From assembly GCA_004558805.1 (NCBI GenBank), contig SFDE01000016.1:28867-92866 (forward strand): a stretch of DNA of 64,000 bases, in the 5' to 3' direction. The notes beneath the pieces were generated by a model that saw nothing but the letters and a program-made list of their open reading frames with translations, was not told where the DNA came from and searched no databases. Position numbers and translations under genes: made by a program. This stretch comes from Faecalibacterium prausnitzii (GTDB taxonomy: Bacteria; Bacillota; Clostridia; Oscillospirales; Ruminococcaceae). Of this stretch, positions 1 through 7,673 are shown in pieces (position 1 is the first letter of the stretch; every line of letters starts with the position of its first letter).

Positions 1-1
1 G

Positions 2-40
2 CATCTGCTGACGGATGCGTGGGGTCTCACCGACAAATGA
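2..40 (+). CDS. 3' end of an upstream CDS (partial)
   Basis: The frame beginning at base 2 reads HLLTDAWGLTDK and stops at the TGA at 38-40. That TGA overlaps the ATG of the next gene (ATGA at 37-40), the usual sign of translational coupling. Too little is present to name a family. The overlap suggests it is the first gene of an operon with the two PH-domain genes that follow. Confidence 0.4.
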   Translation, partial: HLLTDAWGLTDK

Positions 41-468
41 CCGAGTATGAACTGCTGCGCACTGCGCTGATCATTCCGCCCCGGGCACGGAGTGTGCTGT
101 GCTTCTGGGCGGCGCTGCCCGGTGTGGTCTGTGCCCCCTTTATATTCTGGCAGAGCCTCCATGCCGGCATTCTCTTCTGCCTTCTGTGGGCAGGGGCAGT
201 GTTTGCGCTGCGGATCCGCACCTGCAGCTTTACCGCTGCCCTCAGCCCCCGGAACCTTACGGTCCACGCCGGGGTGGCATTTCCGGTCACAAGGCAGATC
301 CCCCGGCGTGCCGTCACCGGCGTTCACCTGCTGCGCACTCCTCTGCTGTGGCTGGCAGGGGCAAGCGTGCTGGTGATCCGCTGTCCCGGCGGACATCTGC
401 TGCTGCCCGGCGTTCCGGCGGTGCAGGCAGACGCCCTTGCCGCTATCCTGACGGAGGAGCCCTCATGA
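37..468 (+). CDS. PH-domain membrane protein (YdbS-like)
   Basis: A protein of about 143 aa with two hydrophobic segments near residues 20-60, followed by a beta-rich region ending in ...LLLPGVPAVQADALAAILTEE. This is the layout of the small bacterial PH (bPH2, YdbS-type) membrane proteins. I start it at the ATG that overlaps the preceding stop; a GTG at 19 is in frame but has no better ribosome site. Its own stop overlaps the next start (ATGA at 465-468), so it is coupled to the larger YdbT-like gene, as ydbS-ydbT are paired in other Bacillota. In Bacillus this pair is linked to resistance to certain bacteriocins; here the role is inferred only. Confidence 0.6.
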   Translation: MTEYELLRTALIIPPRARSVLCFWAALPGVVCAPFIFWQSLHAGILFCLLWAGAVFALRIRTCSFTAALSPRNLTVHAGVAFPVTRQIPRRAVTGVHLLRTPLLWLAGASVLVIRCPGGHLLLPGVPAVQADALAAILTEEPS

Positions 469-1811
469 CCGCCGAAAAGCGGTTCCACCCCTTTGCAGCC
501 CTGCACATCCTGCGCAAGACCATTCTGGTCTACCTGCTGCCTCTGGTGCAGGTGCTGTTCGGGCGGAACTGGGACGCTCTCCGTGCCGCCCTTTTGCAGG
601 CGCTTGCTCTTTTTGCCCTGCTCTCTCTCATTAGCTGGGCGGTGCTCCACGCCAGCCGCTGGCAGCTGGACGACAAAGGAGACCTGCTGGTGCGGTGGCG
701 GCTGGGGCTGCGGCTGGACCGGACCCTCCGGGTCGGTGCGGTGGCAGCCCTGACCATAGACCGGCCTCTGCTGCACCGCTTTGCGGGGGCAAGCCGGATA
801 AAGCTGTATCCCGCCGGGCAGAGCCGTCCCATGACCTTATACCTCACCCGGCAGGACGCCGCATGGCTGGCAGACCGTCTTTTGCCGGTGGAACAGCCCT
901 CTTTCCACAAGCCCCGGGGCGGCGAAAAGCTTGCCCTTGCGGTGCTGGGGGCAAACGGACTTTCCACCCTTGCCCTGCTTGCCCTTGCGGTGCGCCAGAG
1001 CCGCTCTTACGCCCCGGACGCCCAGACCCTTGCCTTTGCCCATCTGAGCCAGCTTGCCGCCTTTGCGTCACGGTGGCTGCCCATGAGCACGGCGTGGCTG
1101 CTGGTGCTGGGCTGCGCTCTGGCAGGAGCAAGCTTTGCCCGCAGCGGAGCGCAGGTGGCGCACTACATCGTCTGGGGCACCGACACCCAGCTGGGCAGCC
1201 GGGGCGGGCTGCTGCGTCAGTATGAGATGCGGCTGTGCCGCCGGGAGCTGAACTATGCAGATGTCCGCCGCTCCCCCATCACCTGGGCGCTGCACTACTG
1301 CCCGGTCTTTGTCACCGCAGGCAGCTGCAAGCCGGAGCTGCCGCTGTTTGTGTGGCGGGAGGGCACCGACCTTTTGCAGGAGCTGCTGCCGGACATTGCC
1401 CTGCCCCCGGATGCAGCACCGGACATCTGCCGCCGCAGTCTGATATTTTTTCTGCCCTCCGGCATCCCGCTGGGGCTGTGCCTGCTGCTGACCGCCGTTT
1501 CCCGCTATACCCTGCCTGCCCTGACGGTCCCTCTGCTGATCCCCACCGGGGTGTTTGCCGCCCTGTGTGCCGCTGCAGGGGTAGGATACCGCCGGGAGGG
1601 GGTCTGGCTCCGAAACGGGCAGCTGACCCTGCGCCGGCAGCACCGGTTCCACCTGCACTGCGTGTGTGCCCTTCACCCGGACCTGTGCCTGACAGCGGCA
1701 CAATCTCCCTGGGCGGTGGCGGCACAGCGCACCAACCTGACCCTGAGCTTTCCCGGCAGGCTCCGCTTTAAAGTGCGCAGCGTTGCCTGGAGCGAACTGG
1801 AGTTTATGTAA
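465..1811 (+). CDS. PH-domain membrane protein (YdbT-like)
   Basis: About 448 aa starting MTAEKRFHPF. Pairs of hydrophobic helices (near residues 20-60, 155-215 and 325-365) alternate with soluble beta-rich blocks, consistent with the two or three bPH2 domains of YdbT-type proteins. Each soluble block begins after a Trp/Leu-rich juxtamembrane stretch (SRWQLDDKGDLLVRWRLG, YIVWGTDTQLGSRGGLLRQY), which supports repeated domains. It is coupled to the preceding small partner by a 4-base overlap. The gene ends 16 bp before the HAD phosphatase start, so all three are probably one transcript. The molecular function is not known from the sequence. Confidence 0.6.
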   Translation: MTAEKRFHPFAALHILRKTILVYLLPLVQVLFGRNWDALRAALLQALALFALLSLISWAVLHASRWQLDDKGDLLVRWRLGLRLDRTLRVGAVAALTIDRPLLHRFAGASRIKLYPAGQSRPMTLYLTRQDAAWLADRLLPVEQPSFHKPRGGEKLALAVLGANGLSTLALLALAVRQSRSYAPDAQTLAFAHLSQLAAFASRWLPMSTAWLLVLGCALAGASFARSGAQVAHYIVWGTDTQLGSRGGLLRQYEMRLCRRELNYADVRRSPITWALHYCPVFVTAGSCKPELPLFVWREGTDLLQELLPDIALPPDAAPDICRRSLIFFLPSGIPLGLCLLLTAVSRYTLPALTVPLLIPTGVFAALCAAAGVGYRREGVWLRNGQLTLRRQHRFHLHCVCALHPDLCLTAAQSPWAVAAQRTNLTLSFPGRLRFKVRSVAWSELEFM

Positions 1812-1827
1812 TAAGGAGTCTTTTTTT

Positions 1828-2490
1828 GTGATCAGAACAGTATTATTTGATTTGGATGGCACCCTGCTGAACACCATCGACGACCTTGCAGACGCCGGCA
1901 ACTGGGTATGCCGGCAGAATGGCTGGGATACCTTTACGGTAGAGCAGTTCAAACACATGGTAGGCAACGGCATCCCCAAGCTGGTGGAGCGGTTCTCCCC
2001 GGAGCAGGCACGGACGCCCGGGCAGTTGGAGGCGACTCTGGCACAGTTCACCGCCCGGTACGACGCCCACAAGGAGGACAAGACCGCCCCCTATCCCGGC
2101 ATCCCGGAGCTGCTGGACAAACTCACCGCTGCCGGCATCCAGTGCGCCGTATTTTCCAACAAGGCAGACCCCCTGTGCGGCAAGATCATCCAGCACTATT
2201 TTGGTTCCGGACGCTTTGCCGCTGTCCGGGGCAACCGCCCCGGGGTGCCCACCAAGCCCGATCCCACCGGACTGTACCAGTTGATGGACCAGATCGGCGC
2301 AGACCCCGCTGCCACCCTCTTTGTGGGGGACAGTGACGTGGACATCCTTACAGGACACAACGCCGGTCTGCCTGCCATGGGCGCATTGTGGGGCTTCCGG
2401 GGCAGAGCAGAACTCACCGCCGCCGGAGCCGACGCTCTTGCCGCCGTGCCGGAGGATATCTTTGCGTATATCCAGCAGCAAAACGGGTGA
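1828..2490 (+). CDS. HAD-family phosphatase (phosphoglycolate phosphatase-like)
   Basis: About 220 aa. A GTG start at 1828 sits 10 nt after an AAGGAG, and the protein begins directly with HAD motif I (VLFDLDGTLLNT). The cap domain spans about residues 15-85. Motif II is VFSNK, the conserved Lys falls in TKPDP, and the motif III/IV acidic pair is VGDSDVDI. This is the class IA layout of Pgp/Gph phosphoglycolate phosphatases and of PpaX-like pyrophosphatases, and substrate cannot be decided from sequence. A strong terminator follows at 2531-2572. It is probably the last gene of the PH-domain operon. Confidence 0.85.
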   Translation: MIRTVLFDLDGTLLNTIDDLADAGNWVCRQNGWDTFTVEQFKHMVGNGIPKLVERFSPEQARTPGQLEATLAQFTARYDAHKEDKTAPYPGIPELLDKLTAAGIQCAVFSNKADPLCGKIIQHYFGSGRFAAVRGNRPGVPTKPDPTGLYQLMDQIGADPAATLFVGDSDVDILTGHNAGLPAMGALWGFRGRAELTAAGADALAAVPEDIFAYIQQQNG

Positions 2491-2530
2491 CCCTTCCTCC
2501 GGAGCGCCGGAAAGGATCCGTACATAGAAC

Positions 2531-2572
2531 AACGCCGGGAGATCTGAGAGACCTCCCGGCGTTGCCTTTTTA
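2531..2572 (+). terminator. Rho-independent terminator after the HAD gene
   Basis: The inverted repeat AACGCCGGGAG / CTCCCGGCGTT is followed by CCTTTTTAAT. It closes the PH-domain/HAD operon on the plus strand. Confidence 0.85.
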
Positions 2573-2872
2573 ATAGAAGGGTTTCGTCCTGTTCCAGCTC
2601 CGCTGCAATTCCGTACGGGTCCAATAAGATCCCGTTCCGGCGGCAGCACCCCCATTACACAGTACCCTGCGGTTGACACCCGCGGACTAATCAAAGCCCC
2701 ACCGGGGCTTTGATTGCGGTGCTGCGCACCGCCGTCCTGTCCCGGGTTGTGGTTCCCAGCGTCTGCTTCGCGCCTTGGGCGGCTCTCGCAGCCTGCTGAC
2801 CACTGCCCCAGCTCCGCTTCCCTGTTTCTGCCGCTGGCGGCGGTCAGCTCCGCTGCAATTCCCTACGGGTCA
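2573..2872. repeat. Intergenic repeat block with 27-bp direct repeats and perfect hairpins
   Basis: No gene is visible in these 300 bases. Two 27-bp direct repeats (2595-2621 and 2845-2871) differ at one position. Each ends in CCGTACGGGTC or CCTACGGGTC, which resembles, in inverted orientation, the 3' end of the neighbouring tRNA-Glu. Between them are a perfect 12-bp hairpin (2689-2715, AATCAAAGCCCC arm) and a second hairpin (2716-2732, GCGGTG/CACCGC). The layout could be a small mobile element or a relic of integration at the tRNA. Neither is proven. Confidence 0.55.
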
Positions 2873-2907
2873 TATAAAAAAATCCCTGATCCTAAGATCA
2901 GGGATTT
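2873..2907 (-). terminator. Terminator of the tRNA-Met/tRNA-Glu transcript
   Basis: The stem AATCCCTGATC / GATCAGGGATT has a CTAA loop. On the minus strand it is followed by a run of seven T. The outer flanks are themselves an imperfect inverted copy of the tRNA-Glu 3' end. Confidence 0.8.
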
Positions 2908-2913
2908 TATTCA

Positions 2914-2985
2914 TGACCCGTACGGGAATCGAACCCATGTTACAGCCGTGAAAGGGCCGTGTCTTAACCGCTTGACCAACGGGCC
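2914..2985 (-). tRNA. tRNA-Glu (TTC)
   Basis: Read on the minus strand, this 72-nt sequence has acceptor arm GGCCCGT/ACGGGTC and discriminator A. The anticodon loop CTTTCAC carries TTC, and the T arm is GGGTTCGATTCCC. CCA is not encoded. It lies downstream of tRNA-Met on the same transcript and before a terminator at 2873-2907. Confidence 0.95.
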
Positions 2986-2993
2986 TTACAAAT

Positions 2994-3072
2994 ACAGAGC
3001 TTCGCTAAAACCTCCGACTTCCATCGTCCACTATTGCGAACGACCGTCCCCCTTATCTTAGCGAAACTCTGT
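2994..3072. repeat. 15-bp inverted repeat filling the tRNA spacer
   Basis: The arms ACAGAGCTTCGCTAA (2994-3008) and TTAGCGAAACTCTGT (3058-3072) differ from perfect complementarity at one base, which still allows a G-U pair in one strand's RNA. They enclose about 49 nt and begin 8 nt from one tRNA and 5 nt from the other, so the whole spacer would fold into one stem in the precursor. Confidence 0.7.
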
Positions 3073-3076
3073 AGAG

Positions 3077-3153
3077 TGGTAGCGGTAACTGGATTTGAAC
3101 CGGTGACACTTCGGGTATGAACCGAATGCTCTAGCCAACTGAGCTATACCGCC
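3077..3153 (-). tRNA. tRNA-Met (CAT), elongator type
   Basis: Minus-strand sequence of 77 nt with encoded CCA (TGG at 3077-3079). The acceptor is GGCGGTA/TACCGCT with a G-U first pair. The anticodon loop TTCATAC carries CAT, and the T arm is CCGGTTCAAATCCAG. The G-U first pair and the absence of the G-C triplets of initiator tRNA favour an elongator tRNA. It is the first gene after a consensus promoter. Confidence 0.93.
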
Positions 3154-3185
3154 ATATTTTGTTTGCACCTGAACGGTGCTTTATT

Positions 3186-3214
3186 ATTATATCCATACCG
3201 GGGCATTTTGTCAA
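3186..3214 (-). promoter_or_regulatory. Consensus sigma-A promoter of the tRNA operon
   Basis: On the minus strand, TTGACA (3209-3214), a 17-bp spacer and TATAAT (3186-3191) match the consensus exactly. The promoter points at tRNA-Met, then tRNA-Glu. Confidence 0.9.
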
Positions 3215-3275
3215 CACATATTTTCAAAAAATTTATTTTTTCTTTCAGCTTCTCTTTTCCCCCTTCGGAAAAGGC

Positions 3276-3319
3276 AAAAAAGGTCCCGCCCTCCGTATCT
3301 CGGAAAGCGGGACCTTTTC
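3276..3319 (-). terminator. serS terminator
   Basis: The arms GGTCCCGC and GCGGGACC, extended by A/T pairs, surround a 14-nt loop. On the minus strand they are followed by TTTTTT. It separates serS from the tRNA promoter. Confidence 0.85.
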
Positions 3320-3358
3320 AACATTTTATTAAGTTCCTGTGGAAAGACAGGTCCGGTC

Positions 3359-4690
3359 TCAGTCCTTCTTGTTGGTGGGGACCATGACTTCCAGACCGCC
3401 CATGTAGGGCTGCAGCACCTTGGGGATGGTGACACTGCCGTCTGCCTGCAGATGGTTCTCCAGGAAGGCGATGAGCATACGGGGAGGTGCCACGCAGGTG
3501 TTGTTCAGGGTGTGTGCCAGGTAGGTCTTGCCGTCCTTGCCCTTGATGCGGATGTGCAGGCGGCGTGCCTGTGCATCGCCCAGGTTGGAGCAGGAGCAGA
3601 CCTCAAAGTACTTCTGCTGGCGGGGGCTCCATGCCTCGATGTCGCAGCTCTTGACCTTCAGGTCAGCCAGGTCGCCGGAGCAGCAGTTCAGCTGACGCAC
3701 CGGGATCTCCATGCTGCGGAACAGCTCCACAGACATCTGCCACAGCTTCTCGTACCACTCTGCGCTCTCCTCGGGACGGCAGACCACGATCATCTCCTGC
3801 TTCTCGAACTGGTGGATGCGGTAGATGCCGCGCTCCTCGATGCCGTGGGCGCCCTTCTCCTTGCGGAAGCAGGGGCTGTAGGAGGTGAGGGTCAGGGGCA
3901 TCTTGCTCTCGTCCAGAGTCTGATCGATGAAGCGACCGATCATGGTATGCTCACTGGTACCGATGAGGTACAGGTCCTCGCCCTCGATCTTGTACATCAT
4001 GGCGTCCATCTCCGGGAAGGACATAACGCCCTGCACCACGTTGCCGTGCATCATAAAGGGAGGGATCACATAGGTAAAGCCCTTGCCGATCATAAAGTCA
4101 CGGGCATAGGCAAGCACAGCCTCGTGGAGGCGTGCCACGTTGCCCAGCAGGTAGTAGAAACCGTTGCCGGCAACACGACCTGCTGCGTCCATGTCGATGC
4201 CGTCAAAGCTCTCCATGATCTCGGTGTGGTACGGGATGGGGAAATCCGGCACCACAGGCTCGCCAAAGCGCTGTGCTTCCACGTTGCAGCTGTCATCGGG
4301 ACCGATGGGCACGCTGGGGTCAATCATCTGGGGGATGGTGTACATGATCTCCTGGATCCGGGCTGCCAGAGCTTCCTCTTCCTTCTCCAGCTCTGCCATC
4401 TTGTCGGCATCCGCCTTCACCGCCGCATTGTTGGCGTCGATCTGTGCCTGCAGCTGCGCCTTCTGTGCCTCATCGGTGCACTTCTTCAGCTGACCGAACA
4501 GAGGACCGTTTGCCTTGCTGAGCTTATTGCGTGCTGCCTTCAGTGCCTCCACTTCCTTCAGGGCTGCGCGGTACTGAGCATCCTTTTCAATGACCTCGTC
4601 CACCAGAGGGAGCTTTGCATCCTGAAACTTCTTCTTGATGTTCTCCTTGACGGCGTCCGGGTTCTCACGGACAAATTTGATATCAAGCAT
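3359..4690 (-). CDS. serS: Seryl-tRNA synthetase
   Basis: A 443-aa class II synthetase that charges tRNA-Ser in the cytoplasm. The N-terminal coiled-coil arm starts MLDIKFVRENPDAVKEN and spans about residues 1-110. The catalytic core has motif 2 (FRKEKGAHG...GIYRIHQFEK) and motif 3 near the C-terminus (NNTCVAPPRMLIAFLENH). In motif 3 the canonical Arg before the Leu pair is seen as PPRML. Length is close to the usual 420-430 plus a short tail. The start follows AAGGAG by 8 nt. No T-box leader is visible in the 117-bp gap to parB; a GC hairpin at 4749-4772 lies there. It sits at the end of the leftward origin cluster. Confidence 0.95.
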   Translation of the reverse strand: MLDIKFVRENPDAVKENIKKKFQDAKLPLVDEVIEKDAQYRAALKEVEALKAARNKLSKANGPLFGQLKKCTDEAQKAQLQAQIDANNAAVKADADKMAELEKEEEALAARIQEIMYTIPQMIDPSVPIGPDDSCNVEAQRFGEPVVPDFPIPYHTEIMESFDGIDMDAAGRVAGNGFYYLLGNVARLHEAVLAYARDFMIGKGFTYVIPPFMMHGNVVQGVMSFPEMDAMMYKIEGEDLYLIGTSEHTMIGRFIDQTLDESKMPLTLTSYSPCFRKEKGAHGIEERGIYRIHQFEKQEMIVVCRPEESAEWYEKLWQMSVELFRSMEIPVRQLNCCSGDLADLKVKSCDIEAWSPRQQKYFEVCSCSNLGDAQARRLHIRIKGKDGKTYLAHTLNNTCVAPPRMLIAFLENHLQADGSVTIPKVLQPYMGGLEVMVPTNKKD

Positions 4691-4807
4691 GATTTACTCT
4701 CCTTGCTTTATGTCGTTCGCACAGAGGATCTGCTCCCCTGCGCCGTTCAAAGACGGGGACCCCCGTCTTGGATCGCATGTTGTTTTCGGCTGCCGGGTCC
4801 CGGCGGC

Positions 4808-5677
4808 TCACACCTCGGTCCGGTACTGCCCCAGCAGGTTTGCAAAGGCGCGCAGCTGGTCGTCGGAGTAGAAATGGACGGTAAGTTTGCCCTTTCCGTC
4901 GTGATACGCCACATTTACCTCGCTGCCCAGCACCTGCTTGAGGCTCTCTTCCACTTCCACCGGGAAGGCGGAGCGGATGGGCGGTTCCGTCGGAGTCTTT
5001 GCCGGCTTCATCAGCTTTTTGCACAGCGCCTCGGTCTGACGGACGTTCAGCTGGTTGTCCGCCACCATCTGCGCCGCCTGCTCCTGCAGCTCCGGCGTGG
5101 GCAGACCCAGGATCACCTTGGCATGTCCCATGTTGATAAACCCGCTCTTCAGCAGCTCCAGCACCGTCTCCGGCAGGTTCAGCAGACGCAGGCTGTTTGC
5201 CAGTGCGCTGCGGCTCTTGCCCAGTTTCTGTGCCGCCTGCTCCTGGGTCAGGTCGCAGCGGACCATCAGTTCCCGGATGCCTGCCGCTTCTTCCACCGGG
5301 TCCAGATCTTCCCGCTGAAGGTTTTCCACCAGAGCCAGCTCCATTGCCTGCTCCTCGGTGACATCCTTCACCACCACCGGCACCTCGGTAAGCCCTGCCA
5401 TCCGGCAGGCACGCCAGCGGCGCTCGCCTGCCACGATGGTGTAGCCGTTCAGCCCCCGGGGGCGCACGGCGATGGGCTGCAGCAGACCATGCTCTGCAAT
5501 GCTCGCTGCCAGCTCCCCCAGTGCCTCCTGTTCAAAGGTCTTGCGGGGCTGGTCCGGGTCCGGTTCGATCTCACGCAGGGGCAGGGTCTCGATCTTTGCA
5601 TCGGAGTCAAAACTCGGTGCTGCATCCTCAAAAAGACTTTCCAGCCCTCGCCCCAGTCCTCCTTTTCCTTTAGCCAT
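4808..5677 (-). CDS. parB: Chromosome-partitioning protein ParB (Spo0J)
   Basis: A 289-aa CTP-dependent DNA clamp that loads at parS and helps segregate the origin. The N-terminus is the typical MAKGKGGLGRGLESLF. The CTP-binding/ParB core includes HGLLQPIAVR and GERRWRA (about residues 60-95) and ENLQREDLDPVEEA. The helix-turn-helix is LTQEQAAQKLGKSRSALANSLRLL, described here by positions about 143-166. The dimerisation tail follows. It lies 20 bp downstream of parA, the usual soj-spo0J order. Candidate parS sites are at 6562, 6707, 8336 and 28418. Confidence 0.95.
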   Translation of the reverse strand: MAKGKGGLGRGLESLFEDAAPSFDSDAKIETLPLREIEPDPDQPRKTFEQEALGELAASIAEHGLLQPIAVRPRGLNGYTIVAGERRWRACRMAGLTEVPVVVKDVTEEQAMELALVENLQREDLDPVEEAAGIRELMVRCDLTQEQAAQKLGKSRSALANSLRLLNLPETVLELLKSGFINMGHAKVILGLPTPELQEQAAQMVADNQLNVRQTEALCKKLMKPAKTPTEPPIRSAFPVEVEESLKQVLGSEVNVAYHDGKGKLTVHFYSDDQLRAFANLLGQYRTEV

Positions 5678-5697
5678 GTAACTTCCCCCTGTGTGCT

Positions 5698-6531
5698 TTA
5701 GTCTTCCAGTGCGTTTTTCTGCGGTGCCGGTGCGGTCTTTGCCCGTGCACGGGACTTTTTAGGCTCGTGGGGACGGTTGTTCTTCACAAACTCGATCGCC
5801 AGATCCATGTACGCCTCGCTTCCCTTGCCCTTGGGCTCATAGAAGTTGATGGGCTGCCCGTAGCTGGGCGCCTCCGAGATGCGGATCGAACGAGGAATCG
5901 TGGTTTTATACACCTTGGAGCCAAAGTACTTCTGCACCTGCTCCACCACCTGCACCGTCAGGTTGTACCGCAGCGAGAACATGGTAAACACCACACCCTC
6001 GATATCCAGATAGGAATTGTACTTTTTGCGGATGGTCTTGAGGGTGCTGATCAGCTCCGACAGACCTTCCAGTGCGTAATACTCGCACTGGACCGGGATC
6101 AGCACACTGTCACAGGCGCTGAGACCGTTGAGGGTCAGCAGGTCCAGACTGGGCGGGCAGTCAATAAAGATGAAGTCGTAGTCCTTCTGCACCTCTGCCA
6201 GTGCCTTCCGCAGACGGCTTTCCCGTCCGGGCAGATCGATCATCTCAAGGCTTGCACCGGCAAGGCGGGTGTTAGAACCAATAACATCGGTACGGAACTC
6301 GGTCTTGCGGATCGCCTCGGCGGCGCTCGCCTCTCCGATAAGCAGCTCGTAGGTCCCTTTATCCACGCTGCGTTTGGGGATGCCATACCCGGTGGTGGTG
6401 TTGCCCTGAGGGTCCAGATCCACGATCAGCACTTTTTTGCCCAGTGCCGACACGCAGGAGGACAGGTTTACTGCCGTCGTTGTCTTACCAACGCCGCCTT
6501 TCTGGTTTGCGATTGCTACAATTTTTGCCAC
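5698..6531 (-). CDS. parA: Chromosome-partitioning ATPase ParA (Soj)
   Basis: About 277 aa. The deviant Walker A motif KGGVGKTT lies at about residues 10-17, followed by DLDPQGN (A') and DCPPSLDLL (Walker B). I start it at the GTG at 6531, which gives VAKIVAIANQKGG, the family's usual N-terminus, and follows a GGAAGGAAG. An upstream in-frame ATG at 6588 would add 19 residues that are mostly encoded by a parS-like site and look non-native. ParA cooperates with ParB in origin segregation and, in Bacillus, modulates DnaA. The C-terminal tail is rich in Lys, Arg and Ala. Confidence 0.95.
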   Translation of the reverse strand: MAKIVAIANQKGGVGKTTTAVNLSSCVSALGKKVLIVDLDPQGNTTTGYGIPKRSVDKGTYELLIGEASAAEAIRKTEFRTDVIGSNTRLAGASLEMIDLPGRESRLRKALAEVQKDYDFIFIDCPPSLDLLTLNGLSACDSVLIPVQCEYYALEGLSELISTLKTIRKKYNSYLDIEGVVFTMFSLRYNLTVQVVEQVQKYFGSKVYKTTIPRSIRISEAPSYGQPINFYEPKGKGSEAYMDLAIEFVKNNRPHEPKKSRARAKTAPAPQKNALED

Positions 6532-6561
6532 GCATATTTCTTCCTTCCGGGAAAAATCGGT

Positions 6562-6577
6562 TGTTCCACATGGAACA
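6562..6577. promoter_or_regulatory. parS-like site 1
   Basis: TGTTCCACATGGAACA matches 13 of 16 positions of the Bacillota parS consensus TGTTTCACGTGAAACA. It sits just upstream of the parA start, and the same 16-mer recurs within rsmG. Confidence 0.65.
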
Positions 6578-6706
6578 TTCGCAGTCACGTCCGCCCGTTT
6601 CCCGTCAAGCAGACGCCCTAAGAGTTAGTATAGCACATTCAGTTTGCTTTTTGAACCGCTTTCGGGCGTTTTTGTGCGGTTTTTCCCTCTTTTGCAGAGA
6701 TTTTAC

Positions 6707-6722
6707 GGTTCCACATGGAACA
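6707..6722. promoter_or_regulatory. parS-like site 2
   Basis: GGTTCCACATGGAACA is identical to site 1 except for the first base. It lies 6 bp beyond the stop of noc, between noc and parA. Confidence 0.6.
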
Positions 6723-6728
6723 TTTTTC

Positions 6729-7523
6729 TCATTTTTCCGCTGCCGCTGTGGGGATGCGCACCGTATACTCGATGTAGCCGTCTTTTTCCTCCCGGTGTGC
6801 GGTGGCAGGCACACCGTTGTCGGTCATAAGCCGGATGGCGTGGTCGATGGTATTTACAAAGATCCGCACATCCTTTACCATGGACAGCCGATGTCCCTTT
6901 TCTCGGGTGGTGTTCAGCAGTTTCTGGATGTACTGGTCGGTCTGGCGGGCGTTCATCCGGCGTCTGGCAATGGTGATCAGCGCCTCGCTGCGGCGGTTTT
7001 CCGGCAGACGCAGCACCGCACGGGCGTGGCGCTCCGTAAGAGCATTTTCCAGCACGAACTGCCGCTGGTCCGCCGTCAGCTGCAGCAGCCGCAGCTTATT
7101 GGCAAGGGTGGGCTGCGCCATGCCCAGACGCTTTGCCGCCTCTGCCTGGGTGCAGTCCCACAGTACCATGATATCCTTCAGTCCCTGCGCCTGCTCAAAG
7201 GGATTCAGATCCATCCGCTGGATGTTCTCCAAAAGCCCCAGTGCGGCGGTGCGCTCCTCCCCGCAGTCCCAGAGGATGGCGGGGATCTGCTGCATCCCCG
7301 CCATTTTGCAGGCACGGAGCCGTCTTTCCCCTGCCACCAGCTGGTAGCCCTCCGGGGTCCTGCGCACCGACACCGGCTGCAGCAGTCCGTTTTCCCGGAT
7401 GCTCTGCGCCAGAGCCGCCAGCTCCTGCTCATCAAACACCTTTCTTGCCTGAAAGGGCGAGGGCTGTATCTGATCAATGGGCAGCAAATAGATCTTTCCT
7501 CCCTGTTTTTTGCGTTCAAACAT
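6729..7523 (-). CDS. noc: ParB-family nucleoid occlusion protein (Noc-like)
   Basis: About 264 aa, a second ParB-family protein placed between rsmG and parA, exactly where noc lies in Bacillus. The CTP-binding motifs are NGLLQPVSVR and GERRLRACKMAG, with ENIQRMDLNPFEQA. The HTH includes TQAEAAKRLGMAQPTLANKL. I start at the ATG at 7523 (MFERKKQGG), 9 nt after AGGAG. The longer frame would read through a palindrome. Noc proteins block division over the nucleoid in Bacillus. The N-terminal MFERKKQ could be a short amphipathic membrane-targeting stretch, but this is inference. A second ParB remains the alternative. A large palindrome lies upstream at 7559-7590. Confidence 0.8.
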   Translation of the reverse strand: MFERKKQGGKIYLLPIDQIQPSPFQARKVFDEQELAALAQSIRENGLLQPVSVRRTPEGYQLVAGERRLRACKMAGMQQIPAILWDCGEERTAALGLLENIQRMDLNPFEQAQGLKDIMVLWDCTQAEAAKRLGMAQPTLANKLRLLQLTADQRQFVLENALTERHARAVLRLPENRRSEALITIARRRMNARQTDQYIQKLLNTTREKGHRLSMVKDVRIFVNTIDHAIRLMTDNGVPATAHREEKDGYIEYTVRIPTAAAEK

Positions 7524-7558
7524 GACGACCGGCTCCTTTCTGAAAAAAGCTCCCCCGG

Positions 7559-7590
7559 TTTTCCACATTTCTCCGGGAAATAGTGGAAAA
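7559..7590. promoter_or_regulatory. 32-bp near-palindrome upstream of noc
   Basis: The arms TTTTCCACATTTC (7559-7571) and GAAATAGTGGAAAA (7577-7590) are complementary apart from one inserted base. The outer part of each arm is a DnaA-box-like TTTTCCAC. The centre, ATTTC-T-CCGGGAAAT, equals the Bacillus Noc-binding consensus ATTTCCCGGGAAAT with one inserted T. Confidence 0.6.
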
Positions 7591-7611
7591 TCCAGTGTCA
7601 GTTTACCACAC

Positions 7612-7650
7612 AAATAAAAACCCTGCCAGAAGTTTCGTTCGGCAGGGTTC
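7612..7650 (-). terminator. Terminator after rsmG
   Basis: The stem AACCCTGCC / GGCAGGGTT has a 13-nt loop and is followed on the minus strand by TTTTTATTTG. It separates the mnm/rsmG transcript from noc. Confidence 0.8.
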
Positions 7651-7673
7651 GGGCTATTCGGTTGTTTGTTGCC

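Noticed and set aside
4749..4772. parB terminator or T-box element before serS
   Set aside because: AAGACGGGG/CCCCGTCTT folds well, but lacks a T-run, and no T-box specifier or AGGGTGGNACCGCG word is present.
6532..6588. Longer parA with an extra N-terminus
   Set aside because: The added residues are largely the translation of the parS-like site, and the GTG at 6531 has a better ribosome site and gives the standard ParA start.
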